Below are positions 55,973 to 64,000 of a DNA stretch of 64,000 nucleotides, one piece after another (within the stretch, counting starts at the first letter, position 1; each line of letters begins with the position of its first letter). The notes beneath the pieces were generated by a model. The model did not search any database. It was not told where the DNA came from and saw only the letters and a list, made by a program, of their open reading frames with translations. The position numbers and the translations under genes were made by a program. Source of the stretch: Prauserella aidingensis (GTDB lineage: Bacteria; Actinomycetota; Actinomycetes; Mycobacteriales; Pseudonocardiaceae). Location of the stretch: positions 62,001 through 126,000 of the forward strand of contig NZ_JAMTCN010000014.1 in assembly GCF_024171865.1 (NCBI RefSeq), written 5' to 3'.

Positions 55973-57280
55973 GTGACGACGTGGACGAACTGGGCCGGCA
56001 CCGCCACGGCGAGCCCTCAGCGGCTACTTCGCCCGCGGAATCTCGACGAGATCACCGCCGCCGTCCGGCAGGTCGCCGGCGCGGGCATGCGGGTGCGCCC
56101 ACTGGGCAGTGGTCATTCGTTCACGGGAGTCGCGGCCACCGATTCGGTCGCCCTCGACCTCACCGAGTGGGCGGGCGTCCTCGACGCCGATCGCGACACC
56201 GGCCTCGTCACGGTCCGGTCCGGCACCACGCTGCGTCGCCTGAACACCGAGCTCGCGCGGGTGGGCCTGGCGATGAGCAACCTCGGTGACATCGATGCGC
56301 AAACGATTGCGGGTGCCGTGTCGACCGGCACCCACGGCACGGGAGCCCGGTTCGGCGGGCTGGCGACACAGCTCCGTGCGTTGGAACTCGTGCTGGCCGA
56401 CGGCTCGGTCGTCACCTGCTCCGACACGGAACGGCCCGACCTGTTCGCCGCGGCCCGCGTCGGCCTCGGCGCACTCGGCGTGATCACCACGGTCACACTG
56501 CAGTGCGAGCCCGCGTTCGTCCTCGACGCCCGCGAAGGCCCGGAACCGCTCGACGCCGTGATCGAGGCGTTCGACGATCACGCCGACGCCAACGACCACT
56601 TCGAGTTCTACTGGTTCCCCTACGGCCGCAACGCGCTGGTCAAACGGAACAACCGGGTGGCGGGCCCCGCCGAACCGCTGTCGAAACTGCGCGAGTTCGT
56701 CGACTACACGCTCACCGAGAACGCGGCGTTCGGCGCGCTCTGCCGACTCGGCCGGGCGATGCCCACGCTGGTGCCGACGTTGGGCAGGTTGTCGTCGTCG
56801 GTGTTGTCGACGCGCTCCTACCGGGACGTCTCGCACCGGGTGTTCGCCACGCAGCGGTCGGTGCGGTTCGTCGAGTCCGAATGGGCGGTACCGCGGGAGG
56901 CCGTCGGCGACGTGTTGCGCGAGCTGCGGACGCTCGTGCCGACGTTGCGGACGCCGGTGGCGTTTCCCGCCGAAGTACGTGTCGCGGCGGCCGACGACGT
57001 GTGGCTGTCGACCGCCTACGGCCGCGACACCGCCTACGTGGCGATCCACCAGTACGTCGGCATGCCGTACCGCGAGTACTTCCTGGCGTTCGCGGCGATC
57101 GCCGGCGCGGTCGGCGGGCGGCCGCACTGGGGCAAGCTGCACGACCTCGACGCGGACACGCTGCGCGAGCGGTACCCGCGCTTCGACGACTTCCTGCGCG
57201 TGGCCACCGACGTCGACCCGGGGGGCGTGTTCCGCAACGGCTACCTCGACCGGGTCCTCGGGCCGGTCACAGCCGGCTGA
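55973..57280 (+). CDS. FAD-linked sugar-lactone oxidase (D-arabinono-1,4-lactone oxidase type)
   Basis: 435 residues. VAO-type FAD domain first (PLGSGHSF, STGTHGTG), then an ALO C-terminal domain ending in GGRPHWGKLHDLD, which carries the conserved HWGK. It probably oxidises an aldonolactone with O2 or an acceptor. GTG 55973. The 3' end overlaps the convergent NAD(P)-binding gene by 14 bp. Confidence 0.9.
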   Translation: MTTWTNWAGTATASPQRLLRPRNLDEITAAVRQVAGAGMRVRPLGSGHSFTGVAATDSVALDLTEWAGVLDADRDTGLVTVRSGTTLRRLNTELARVGLAMSNLGDIDAQTIAGAVSTGTHGTGARFGGLATQLRALELVLADGSVVTCSDTERPDLFAAARVGLGALGVITTVTLQCEPAFVLDAREGPEPLDAVIEAFDDHADANDHFEFYWFPYGRNALVKRNNRVAGPAEPLSKLREFVDYTLTENAAFGALCRLGRAMPTLVPTLGRLSSSVLSTRSYRDVSHRVFATQRSVRFVESEWAVPREAVGDVLRELRTLVPTLRTPVAFPAEVRVAAADDVWLSTAYGRDTAYVAIHQYVGMPYREYFLAFAAIAGAVGGRPHWGKLHDLDADTLRERYPRFDDFLRVATDVDPGGVFRNGYLDRVLGPVTAG

Positions 57281-57920
57281 CGGCCTCCGCGACGGGCGTG
57301 TTGCCGCTGGTCAGCTCGAGTGTGCGCCGGAACGCGAGGTCGTCGCTGAGCAGTGCGACGAGGACGGCCGCCACGTCGTCCCGGGGCACCTCGCCGCGCG
57401 GCGTGCTCTCGGCGAGCTGCACCATCTCGGTCGCCTCGTCGTCGGTGAGCCCACCCGGACGCAGGATGGTCCAATCCAGGTCGCGGCGGCGCAGATCTCC
57501 CTCCGCGGCGGCTTTCGCGCGCAGGTAGGCGGCGAAGACCTCGCCGAGGGCGTCCTCGTCGAACGGGCCGTCCGTTCCCATGGCACTGACCTGCACGAAC
57601 CGCCGGACACCCGCGCGCTCCGCGGCATCCGCGAACAGCACGGCCGCACCCCGGTCGACGGTTTCCTTGCGCGGGACACCGCTGCCCGGGCCCGCACCGG
57701 CGGCGAACACGGCGGCGTCGGCACCGTCGAGCACCGCAGCGACCTCGTCGACCGTGGCGTCCTCGAGGTCGAGCACTGCAGGCTCGGCACTCACCTCCCG
57801 CAGGTCCGCGACATGGTCCTTGTTGCGGATGATGCCGACGGCCTCGTCACCGTTCGCGGCGAGGCGGCGCTCGAGGTGACGGGCGATCTTTCCGTGTCCA
57901 CCGGCGATGACTACGCGCAT
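57267..57920 (-). CDS. NAD(P)-binding atypical SDR
   Basis: 217 residues. MRVVIAGGHGKIARHL is the nucleotide-binding start, VFAAGAG and SAMGTDG follow, and ILRPGGLTDD ends the fold, as in NmrA/SDR_a5-like proteins. Substrate unknown. A TAGGAT box six bases before the ATG at 57920 points to a leaderless transcript. Overlaps the preceding gene convergently. Confidence 0.88.
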   Translation of the reverse strand: MRVVIAGGHGKIARHLERRLAANGDEAVGIIRNKDHVADLREVSAEPAVLDLEDATVDEVAAVLDGADAAVFAAGAGPGSGVPRKETVDRGAAVLFADAAERAGVRRFVQVSAMGTDGPFDEDALGEVFAAYLRAKAAAEGDLRRRDLDWTILRPGGLTDDEATEMVQLAESTPRGEVPRDDVAAVLVALLSDDLAFRRTLELTSGNTPVAEAVSRL

Positions 57921-57926
57921 GCCACG

Positions 57927-57932
57927 ATCCTA
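57927..57932 (-). promoter_or_regulatory. Leaderless -10 box of the NAD(P)-binding gene
   Basis: TAGGAT on the minus strand, six bases from the ATG at 57920. The same geometry is seen at thyA, next to the same 54-bp repeat. Confidence 0.5.
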
Positions 57933-57996
57933 AGCAGTCACGCGGAGCGTGTCCGGTTGGGCGGTGGCGGGAGACGGGCGGGCCTAGGCAGTCACG
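57931..57996. repeat. 54-bp repeat, one full and one partial copy
   Basis: 57931-57984 matches the units at 799-906 with small changes (TCACGCGGAGCGTGTCCGG). A partial second copy starts at 57985 after 54 bp, and the stop codon of the next gene lies in it. Confidence 0.85.
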
Positions 57997-58657
57997 CGTG
58001 CTGCGTGGACTCCTCGGGCGAGGCGGTGCCGTTGTCCTCCATCGCGATCAGCTGCTCGTAGACGACTTCGTTGACCCAGCGCCACACGGCGTCGCGGCCG
58101 AGGAGGACGCGGTCGCTGTGGCTCTCGACGTCGAGTGACACGTGCGCCTCGTCGTCGGCCGACACGACGGCCACGCCGTAGGTGCGCGCACGCGGAAGGC
58201 AGTTGTCGACGTAGTCGTGGGTGAGCGTCATCGACTGGGGCAGCACCATGGCCGCTTCGCCGTAGCGGGAGAACGGGACGGTCGCGGCGAGGCCAGTGCG
58301 CCAGTGCCGTGCCACCGCGAGCACGCCCACGATGTCGGCGGCGGGCGGCGGCGCGGTGTCGGCCAGCTCGGGCCACGTCCACGTCGACACCTGGGCCCGG
58401 TCGGTAACGGGCTCGTGACCGAGGGCGATCCGCTCGGCGTGCGCTTCGGGGCGCAGTTTCGCCACGACGTACACCCGCCTGCCGAACATCGTCACCGGTG
58501 GCAGTACCGCGCCGTGCCAGCCGAGGCTCGCCGCGGCGTCGGCGGCGAGCGCGTCGACGTTCTCCGGCAGTTCGACGGGCGGGACCACCCGGCTCGGCAC
58601 CGAACGCGTTCCGTTCGCGCCGTTCGTGATCGCAGTCTGCCCGGGTGTCGCCGCCAC
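57992..58657 (-). CDS. Conserved hypothetical protein
   Basis: 221 residues, no recognised domain. It has scattered Trp residues (SLGWHGAVLPP, STWTWPEL, HWRTGLAA, AVWRWVNEV) and an acidic C-terminus. GTG 58657 follows GGGAGGC. The stop lies in the second 54-bp repeat copy, so the repeat has grown into or been used by the gene end. Same strand as the NAD(P)-binding gene downstream. Confidence 0.6.
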   Translation of the reverse strand: MAATPGQTAITNGANGTRSVPSRVVPPVELPENVDALAADAAASLGWHGAVLPPVTMFGRRVYVVAKLRPEAHAERIALGHEPVTDRAQVSTWTWPELADTAPPPAADIVGVLAVARHWRTGLAATVPFSRYGEAAMVLPQSMTLTHDYVDNCLPRARTYGVAVVSADDEAHVSLDVESHSDRVLLGRDAVWRWVNEVVYEQLIAMEDNGTASPEESTQHA

Positions 58658-59301
58658 GGATCTGCCTCCCGTACTCGTTCGAAGTCCGCTCCGGGGAGCG
58701 GTGCTCCTGGTTGGATGGCTCTCTACTCCGAACACCGCCCGCCGGATTCCTCCGCGGGCCCTGGTGTTCACCAGCCCCTGCGCCGGTGCAGCTCCTCGCC
58801 TGCTCGTTCCGTGTGCCCTGCCGGGCGGTCGAACCGGCGCCGCGAAGCGCTGCCGGTTCAGATTGCAACCGAAACACCGTCGACGTCTGTGCCCTCGCGG
58901 GGTAGCTGCGATCGACGGCGCTCAGCGGTCGGTGATCGGTCGGTGAGCGGCGAAGGAAGTTCGGCCCGGCGATGCTGCCGTATGGGTGACATACGTCTGA
59001 ACGGGGGATTTGCCGGGCATTCAGGGGCGACGCGGTGACGTTTACCGCAGTCACGGACTGCGACGGACGGTTATCGTCTCTGGTGGCCGGAAGCCGAGCG
59101 GTCCGGACCATGGAACTGCCGTGGTCCAGCCGCTGATCTGGATGGGCTCCAGATCAGCACATTCGGCGTCCGGATTCAATAGGAAGGACACAGGCGGCAA
59201 CGAACGTGCGACCGACCGACGAGCGCGCAGGCCCGCCACCGGCCGTCCCCACAGCCCATCCGGCGACACCCCCATCCCGACAGCGACAAGGAGGTCCGTG
59301 C
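58658..59301. other. Intergenic region before the CitE-like gene
   Basis: About 640 bp. I see no supported gene. It contains a 10-bp perfect hairpin at 59133-59157 (CTGATCTGGA and TCCAGATCAG, 5-base loop), a candidate operator or attenuator for citE. Confidence 0.5.
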
Positions 59302-60159
59302 GTGGCACCGCGCCGTTCCGTTCTCTACATGCCCGGCGCGAACGAGCGGGCGCTCGAGAAGGCCAAGACCCTGCCCGCGGACGCGCTGATCCTGGACCTG
59401 GAGGACGCCGTCTCCCCCGACGCGAAGGAAGCCGCGCGCGAGCGGGTGTGCGCGGCGGTCGCGTCCGGTGACTACGGCCCGCGCGAGGTCGCCGTGCGCA
59501 TCAACGGCATCGACACCGAGTGGCACGACGCGGACCTGCGCGCCGCCGCCCAGGCCGGTCCCGCCGCCGTCGTCGTGCCGAAGGTCAACTCCGCACGCGA
59601 CGTGATGACCATCGAACGGGCACTGGAGCTCAACGGGGCACCCGAGCACACGACGATCTGGGCGATGCTCGAAACACCCGTCGCGATGCTGCGTGCCGAG
59701 GAGATCGCCGCCGCGAGCGAGCGACTGACGGTGCTGGTCATGGGCACCAACGACCTGGCCAAGGAACTGCACGCCGAACCCGCGGCCGGCCGCGCACCGC
59801 TCGTCGCGGGCCTGTCGTTGTCGCTGCTGGCGGCACGCGCGGCGGGCAAACAGATCCTCGACGGTGTCTACAACGACGTCCAGGATCTCGCCGGTTTCGA
59901 GGCCGAGGCCACGCAGGCGCGGCAGTTCGGGTTCGACGGCAAGACGCTCATCCACCCGGGCCAGATCGAACCGTGCAACCGCGTGTTCGCCCCGTCCGAC
60001 GAGGCGATCGCCCACGCCCGCAAGGTGATCGACGCCTTCGAGTCCGCACGCGAGCAGGGCGACGCCGTCGTGACGGTCGACGGGCGCATGGTGGAGAACC
60101 TCCACGTCGCCGAGGCGCAGCGCATCCTCGACCTGGCGGAGGCCATCGCGGCGAAGTGA
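59302..60159 (+). CDS. CitE/HpcH-type CoA ester lyase
   Basis: 285 residues. TIM barrel with RSVLYMPGANERAL, LILDLEDAVSPDAK (metal D/E), VRINGIDT, PKVNSARDV, and ETPVAML. Such proteins cleave or form CoA esters such as malyl-, citramalyl- or beta-methylmalyl-CoA. The lone copy here suggests a citramalyl-CoA or malyl-CoA lyase, not citrate lyase. GTG 59302 follows AAGGAGG. A 21-bp repeat array begins 2 bp after its stop. Confidence 0.88.
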   Translation: MAPRRSVLYMPGANERALEKAKTLPADALILDLEDAVSPDAKEAARERVCAAVASGDYGPREVAVRINGIDTEWHDADLRAAAQAGPAAVVVPKVNSARDVMTIERALELNGAPEHTTIWAMLETPVAMLRAEEIAAASERLTVLVMGTNDLAKELHAEPAAGRAPLVAGLSLSLLAARAAGKQILDGVYNDVQDLAGFEAEATQARQFGFDGKTLIHPGQIEPCNRVFAPSDEAIAHARKVIDAFESAREQGDAVVTVDGRMVENLHVAEAQRILDLAEAIAAK

Positions 60160-60160
60160 C

Positions 60161-60244
60161 CGTGTTGCGGGTTCCAGGGCCCGTGTTGCGGATCCCGGGG
60201 CGCGTGTTGCGGGTTCCGGGGCCCGTGTTGCGGATCCCGGGGCC
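60161..60244 (+). repeat. 21-bp tandem repeat, four units, after citE
   Basis: Units at 60161, 60182, 60203 and 60224 alternate between CGTGTTGCGGGTTCC and CGTGTTGCGGATCCC followed by six more bases. The CGTGT core and 21-bp period match the array after pucR. Confidence 0.9.
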
Positions 60245-60315
60245 GGCCCCGCCCGTACCGGCCCGACGGCGTCCGCTGTGGACGACGCTTCGCGGGGACA
60301 CGGCGAACGCGTACG

Positions 60316-60377
60316 ACCAGCCGAGTACAGAACACGCGCGGCTGAACGCACGACACGCCGTGCGAACGCAGGACACG
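60316..60377 (-). repeat. 21-bp repeat, three units in the opposite orientation
   Basis: Reverse-strand CGTGTCCTGCGTTC-type units, with ACACG cores at 60332, 60353 and 60373. They resemble the pucR array more than the adjacent one. Arrays here face each other with about 70 bp between. Confidence 0.7.
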
Positions 60378-60415
60378 CGAGGAATCCGCACAGGAGTGCG
60401 GACGTTGTACGGGGC

Positions 60416-61387
60416 GTGTCTCTCCCGCCGTTGTCCGTGCTCGACCGCGCCTCCGTACGACAGGGCCGGGATCCGGCGGCGGCACTGCGCGACACGGTGA
60501 CGTTCGCTCGCGACGTCGAACGACTCGGTTACCGGCGGTTCTGGGCGGCCGAACACCACGGCGTGCCCGGTATCGCGGGTGCGGCGCCGACGGTGCTGGC
60601 CGCGGCGGTGGGCGCCGCGACGTCGACGATTCGCATCGGCACGGGCGGCGTGATGCTGCCGAACCACCGGCCACTGGTCGTGGCGGAACAGTTCGGCACG
60701 CTCGCGTCGCTGCATCCGGGCAGGGTCGACATGGGGCTCGGCCGTTCCGTCGGGTTCACCGGTGCCGTGCGGACTGCGCTGGGTGCGGACAAGACCGCCG
60801 CGGACCACTTCGCCGACGACGTCCGCGAGCTGCTGGGCTACTTCGACGGCGACCACCGCGTGCACGGCGCCCCCGCGGAGGGATTGCAGCCACCGCCGCT
60901 GTTCGTCCTCGCCACCGGTGCGGGCGCCGACCTCGCCGCGGAACTCGGCGCCGCCCTCGTCATCGCGCCGCTCGGCGGTCTCGAGAAGGTCGCCGAACGC
61001 GTCCGGCGTTACCGCGAGACGTTCCGGCCCTCGGCGCAGTGGCCCCGGCCGCACGTCGTCGTCTCCACCGCGGTCGCCGTGGCCGACACCCGCGAACGGG
61101 CGCGCGAGCTGCTCCTCCCGGAGGCGTGGGCGATGGTTCGCTCACGCATCGACGGCGTGTTCCCGCCGCTGCTGCCTCCCGACCGGGTGCCGGCTCCCGA
61201 CGACCGCGAACGGCGCTACCTCGACGACGTCCTGCGCGGACAGCTGCACGGCACCGACTCCGACGTCGCCCGCGAGCTCGCCGAGCTGACCGAACACACC
61301 GGCGCCGACGAAATGCTCATCACGATGAGCACGCACGACCGCGCCGACATGCTCGACTCGTACACGCGCCTGGCGCGGCTGGCCTGA
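60416..61387 (+). CDS. LLM-class flavin-dependent oxidoreductase
   Basis: 323-residue luciferase-like monooxygenase (F420 or FMNH2 user). YRRFWAAEHHGVPGIAG, IRIGTGGVMLPNH and GLGRSVGFTG fit the family; MLITMSTHDRADMLDSY closes it. GTG 60416 lies close to a weak ribosome site. It is followed by the convergent mycofactocin-type SDR. The substrate is unknown. Confidence 0.85.
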   Translation: MSLPPLSVLDRASVRQGRDPAAALRDTVTFARDVERLGYRRFWAAEHHGVPGIAGAAPTVLAAAVGAATSTIRIGTGGVMLPNHRPLVVAEQFGTLASLHPGRVDMGLGRSVGFTGAVRTALGADKTAADHFADDVRELLGYFDGDHRVHGAPAEGLQPPPLFVLATGAGADLAAELGAALVIAPLGGLEKVAERVRRYRETFRPSAQWPRPHVVVSTAVAVADTRERARELLLPEAWAMVRSRIDGVFPPLLPPDRVPAPDDRERRYLDDVLRGQLHGTDSDVARELAELTEHTGADEMLITMSTHDRADMLDSYTRLARLA

Positions 61388-61395
61388 CGCGGACG

Positions 61396-62238
61396 TCAGA
61401 CGATGTTGGCACCCGCATCGACCGGCAGCGTCGCACCGGTGATGTACCGCGCCTCGTCGCTGGAGAGGAACAGCACCGCGTTGCTGATGTCCTTCGACTC
61501 CACCCACGGCACGTCGAGGGCGTTGAGCGAGGTGAAGCCGGGAATCGCCTTCTCCTGCGACGGTTCGGGATCGCCGGGGGCGAACATCGAGTACACGCCG
61601 GGGTTCTGGATCATCGTCGTGTCCACATTGGTCGGATGGACGGTGTTGACGCGGATGGCGTGCGGGGCGAGTTCGTTGGCCATCGTGCGCATCAGGCCGA
61701 CGATGCCGTGCTTGGCCGACACGTAGTGGCCGACGTGCTGGATGCCCTTGAATCCGCCGATCGAACTCGTGAACACGATCGACCCGCCGCGCCCGGCCTC
61801 GATCATCGACGGCACCGCGACCTTCGCCGTGTGCCACACACCGGTCAGGTTGACGTCGATCATTTCCTGCCACTGCTGCGCGCTGAGCTCCCACGACTTC
61901 GTGAACGCCGTCGCGATCCCCGCGTTCGCGACGACCGTGTCGACCCGGCCCAGTTCCGCGAGCCCGTGGTCGAACGCCTTCTGCAACGCGCCGAGATCCC
62001 GCACGTCGACCTTTTCCGTCACGACTTTCCTGCCGAGGTCGGTCACGAGCTTCGCCGTGCCCGCCAGGTCGTCCTCCGTCGCCAGCGAGTAGCACGGGGT
62101 GACCGTTTCGATGTCCTCGCAGATGTCGACCGCGATGATGTCCGCGCCCTCCTCCGCGAGCCGCACCGCGTGGCTCCTGCCCTGCCCGCGGGCTGCACCG
62201 GTGATGAACGCGACCTTGCCTGCCATCCGACCCGTCAT
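61396..62238 (-). CDS. Mycofactocin-coupled SDR family oxidoreductase
   Basis: 280 residues. GKVAFITGAARGQGRSHAVRLAEEGADII is the diagnostic start of the group whose NAD is non-exchangeable and recycled by mycofactocin. VVANAGIATAF, SSIGGFKG and YVSAKHG complete the SDR active site. ATG 62238 follows GAGGAGGAGA. It is likely to oxidise an alcohol such as a terpene or sterol, but the mycofactocin genes are not in the window. An operator-like inverted repeat is centred on its -35. Confidence 0.88.
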   Translation of the reverse strand: MTGRMAGKVAFITGAARGQGRSHAVRLAEEGADIIAVDICEDIETVTPCYSLATEDDLAGTAKLVTDLGRKVVTEKVDVRDLGALQKAFDHGLAELGRVDTVVANAGIATAFTKSWELSAQQWQEMIDVNLTGVWHTAKVAVPSMIEAGRGGSIVFTSSIGGFKGIQHVGHYVSAKHGIVGLMRTMANELAPHAIRVNTVHPTNVDTTMIQNPGVYSMFAPGDPEPSQEKAIPGFTSLNALDVPWVESKDISNAVLFLSSDEARYITGATLPVDAGANIV

Positions 62239-62265
62239 CGTCTCCTCCTCGAGACCTGCGTCACA

Positions 62266-62334
62266 CGGTCGACCGAGTCTCGTACCGATCGCTAATCCAT
62301 GTCAAGGATTAGCAGGAATAAACCGGTCGACCGG
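62266..62334 (-). promoter_or_regulatory. Promoter and operators of the mycofactocin-type SDR gene
   Basis: On the minus strand a TTGACA -35 (62300-62305) sits in the middle of the inverted repeat CTAATCC-N7-GGATTAG (62292-62312). The palindrome CGGTCGACCG occurs twice, at 62266-62275 and 62324-62333, on either side. This suggests tight repression by a dimeric regulator, probably TetR type. Confidence 0.55.
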
Positions 62335-62522
62335 GACGGGAGCAGCAACACGATCCCCTGGATCCACAACACGCGCCCCGCAACCCGCAACACGGTCACG
62401 TCGGCGGACAACACGAGCCCCGGAGCGGACAACACGAGCCCCCGAAGGCGCAACACGATCCCCGGAGCCTGCAACACGCGCCTCGGGAAACCGCAACACG
62501 GGCCCCCGGGGACGCAAACACG
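62332..62522 (-). repeat. 21-bp tandem repeat, nine units, after the amidase
   Basis: Read on the minus strand: nine units beginning CGTGTTG, seven of 21 bp and two of 22 bp. The array starts about 30 bp after the amidase stop. The first unit meets the CGGTCGACCG palindrome of the SDR promoter. Confidence 0.85.
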
Positions 62523-62551
62523 GTGGCGGGCCCGGCGACGGGTGTGGCGGC

Positions 62552-63898
62552 TCAGAGGGTTTCGAAGGTGGTGGCCGCGCGCAGGGTTCCGATGTCGTCG
62601 AAACGGCGGCCCGCGAGCTGCACGCCGATGGGCAGACCGTCCTCGGTACGGCCGCAGTCGACCGACACCGCGGGCTGGCCGGACATGTTGTAGGGCACCG
62701 TGAACGCGACGTGTTCGAACGGACGTGCCGGGTCGCCGGTCGGCGACGGCGAGTCGAACGCGTTCGGCGGGACCTGGCACGTCGGCGACAGCACGATGTC
62801 GTACGGCTCGGTGGCGCGCAGCGTCGCGACGGCGATCGCGTCCATCTGGGAGAACCCGTGGTAGGCGTCCACAGCGGACAGTCCTTCGGCGGCGCGGGCC
62901 CATTCGACGATGTAGGGCAGCACGGCGCCGGCGTCGAGGTCGGCCAGGTCGGCGAGCATGCGGGTGCGCCAGAACCGGTCGAGTCCGTCGAGCATCTCGC
63001 GCGTCAGCCACGGTTCGACGACGTCGACGCTCGCACCGGCGACTTCGAACCGGCGGGCGGCGTCGGTGACGGCCTCGCGCACGGCCGGGTCGACCGGCAG
63101 CCCCACCCCGGGATCCAGGTGCAGGCCGATCCGCAGCGAGGCGGGGTCGGCAGGCGGGCACGACCAGTCCTGTTCGGACGGAGGCAGCGACAGGTGGTCC
63201 CGCCCGTCCGGCAGCGACAGCACGCGCATGAACAGCGCGGCGTCGGCGACGGTCCGTGTCATCGGGCCCGCCGCCCTCCCGGGGAACGGTGGATCCACGG
63301 GCACGCGTCCGAAACTCGGCTTGAATCCGACGATGCCGCACCAGCCCGCCGGCAGCCGGATCGAACCGCCGATGTCGGTACCGACGTGCAGTGGCCCGTA
63401 ACCTGCGGCCGCGGCGGCTCCCGCGCCGGCGCTCGAACCACCGGGTGTGCGGGTGAGGTCCCACGGATTCCGCGTCGGCTCGTGGAAACTGGACAGGCCC
63501 GAGGTGAGCATGCCGAAGTCGGGCATGGTGGTCTTCGACAGGAGTACGCCGCCGGACTCCCGGATCCGCGCCGCCACGGGTGCGTCGACCGGCGACGGGT
63601 CGAGCCTGGTGGCGGCCGTCCCCATCGGCTTCGGGGTTCCCCTGGTCGCGATGTTCTCCTTGATCGTCAGCGGGATGCCGTCGACCGGGCCCAGCGGCGT
63701 TCCCGCCCGCCACCGCCGCTCCGACGCCGCGGCGGCCTCCCGCGCGGCGTCCGGGTCGAAGGCGTACAGGGCGCACAACTTCGGCTCACGCTCGTCGATC
63801 CGTGCCAGCACCGCGTCGGTGACCTCGACCGGACTCATCTCACCACTGCGGTACGCGGCGAGCAGTTCCGTCGCCGTGGTCTCCGGAAGTCCGGTCAT
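62552..63898 (-). CDS. Amidase signature family protein
   Basis: 448 residues. The Ser-cisSer-Lys triad is complete: Lys in PLTIKENIA, the cis-Ser in TPGGSSAGAGAAA, and the nucleophile Ser in GTDIGGSIRLPAG (about 150-185). Substrate may be a nitrile-derived or peptide amide; aspartyl-tRNA amidotransferase function is unlikely without GatB/C. ATG 63898 follows AAGGAG. The first gene of the strand to its right may be the source of the partial frame at 63921. Confidence 0.9.
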   Translation of the reverse strand: MTGLPETTATELLAAYRSGEMSPVEVTDAVLARIDEREPKLCALYAFDPDAAREAAAASERRWRAGTPLGPVDGIPLTIKENIATRGTPKPMGTAATRLDPSPVDAPVAARIRESGGVLLSKTTMPDFGMLTSGLSSFHEPTRNPWDLTRTPGGSSAGAGAAAAAGYGPLHVGTDIGGSIRLPAGWCGIVGFKPSFGRVPVDPPFPGRAAGPMTRTVADAALFMRVLSLPDGRDHLSLPPSEQDWSCPPADPASLRIGLHLDPGVGLPVDPAVREAVTDAARRFEVAGASVDVVEPWLTREMLDGLDRFWRTRMLADLADLDAGAVLPYIVEWARAAEGLSAVDAYHGFSQMDAIAVATLRATEPYDIVLSPTCQVPPNAFDSPSPTGDPARPFEHVAFTVPYNMSGQPAVSVDCGRTEDGLPIGVQLAGRRFDDIGTLRAATTFETL

Positions 63899-63920
63899 CG
63901 CCTCGCTCCTTTTCGGACTC

Positions 63921-64000
63921 AACTCTCGGGCTGTGCAGGCTCCGTGGAAGCCGGGGTAGGCGACGCCGACAACGCGCCGTGCAGCGTGGGGGCCGCGGCG
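63921..64000 (-). CDS. Possible C-terminal fragment of a gene running off the window
   Basis: A minus-strand frame of 26 codons ends in TGA at 63921-63923, with a Pro/Ser/Thr tail (SPTPASTEPAQPES). It could be the end of a protein starting beyond 64000. Other frames are also open, so this is weak. Confidence 0.25.

Overview
The window looks like chromosomal DNA of a high-GC actinomycete, most likely a Pseudonocardiaceae member close to Saccharomonospora or Amycolatopsis. The evidence is very GC-rich third codon positions, many GTG and TTG starts, ATGA/GTGA overlaps between neighbouring genes, leaderless-type promoters, a mycofactocin-type SDR, a DUF6474-like protein and XRE/TPR regulator clusters. 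The genus is inferred from protein style, not from a marker. I saw no rRNA, tRNA, CRISPR array or intact insertion sequence.

Layout. 1-5.35 kb: thyA (3' end outside the window), an FAD monooxygenase, a DadA-like amino-acid dehydrogenase and a divergent PucR-type regulator broken by an in-frame TAG. 5.35-11.45 kb: a 21-bp repeat array, then a type I restriction-modification operon (hsdM-hsdS-hsdR). 11.5-14.96 kb: an accessory cassette made of a NUDIX hydrolase, a divergent HutC/GntR regulator, two small Cys-rich proteins, a helical protein, a DddA-like (SCP1.201 family) DNA deaminase toxin domain in a shifted frame, and an Imm1-like immunity protein. 15.0-20.4 kb: xylose catabolism (xylB, xylA, sugar porter, divergent ROK repressor with a palindromic operator). 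20.5-22.3 kb: a DprA-like plus phosphoribosyltransferase pair behind a LexA-type box. 22.5-24.75 kb: a PASTA lipoprotein, a small membrane protein, an orphan HigA-like antitoxin with a decayed toxin, and msrA.

24.9-39.7 kb: envelope functions. These are two SHOCT-domain membrane proteins, a 1259-residue glycosyltransferase/FkbM methyltransferase fusion, a PIG-V-like mannosyltransferase, an acyltransferase-3 with a long disordered tail, a SnoaL-like protein, gamma-glutamyltransferase, UDP-glucose dehydrogenase and an SDR. 40.2-46.1 kb: a frameshifted DUF222/HNH gene, a TM0106-type RecB-like nuclease, a DUF6474 protein and a BCCT transporter. 46.4-49.4 kb: a copper operon (membrane protein, YcnI, CopC, CopD). 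49.5-54.6 kb: a phosphotransferase, an XRE-TPR regulator, two small family proteins, a large inverted-repeat structure and a TetR regulator. 54.7-64 kb: a PLP racemase-like protein, a sugar-lactone oxidase, an NAD(P)-binding protein, a CitE-like lyase, a luciferase-like oxidoreductase, a mycofactocin-type SDR and an amidase.

The strongest leads are the GntR-controlled deaminase toxin-immunity cassette next to the type I RM system, the LexA-box DprA-like/PRTase operon, and two families of dispersed intergenic repeats: 21-bp arrays placed right after stop codons, and a 54-bp unit placed 10 bp before leaderless starts. Four genes look disrupted (pucR, the deaminase, the toxin next to the HigA-like gene, DUF222-HNH). 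Either this region is decaying or some of these are sequence errors, so the read support matters.
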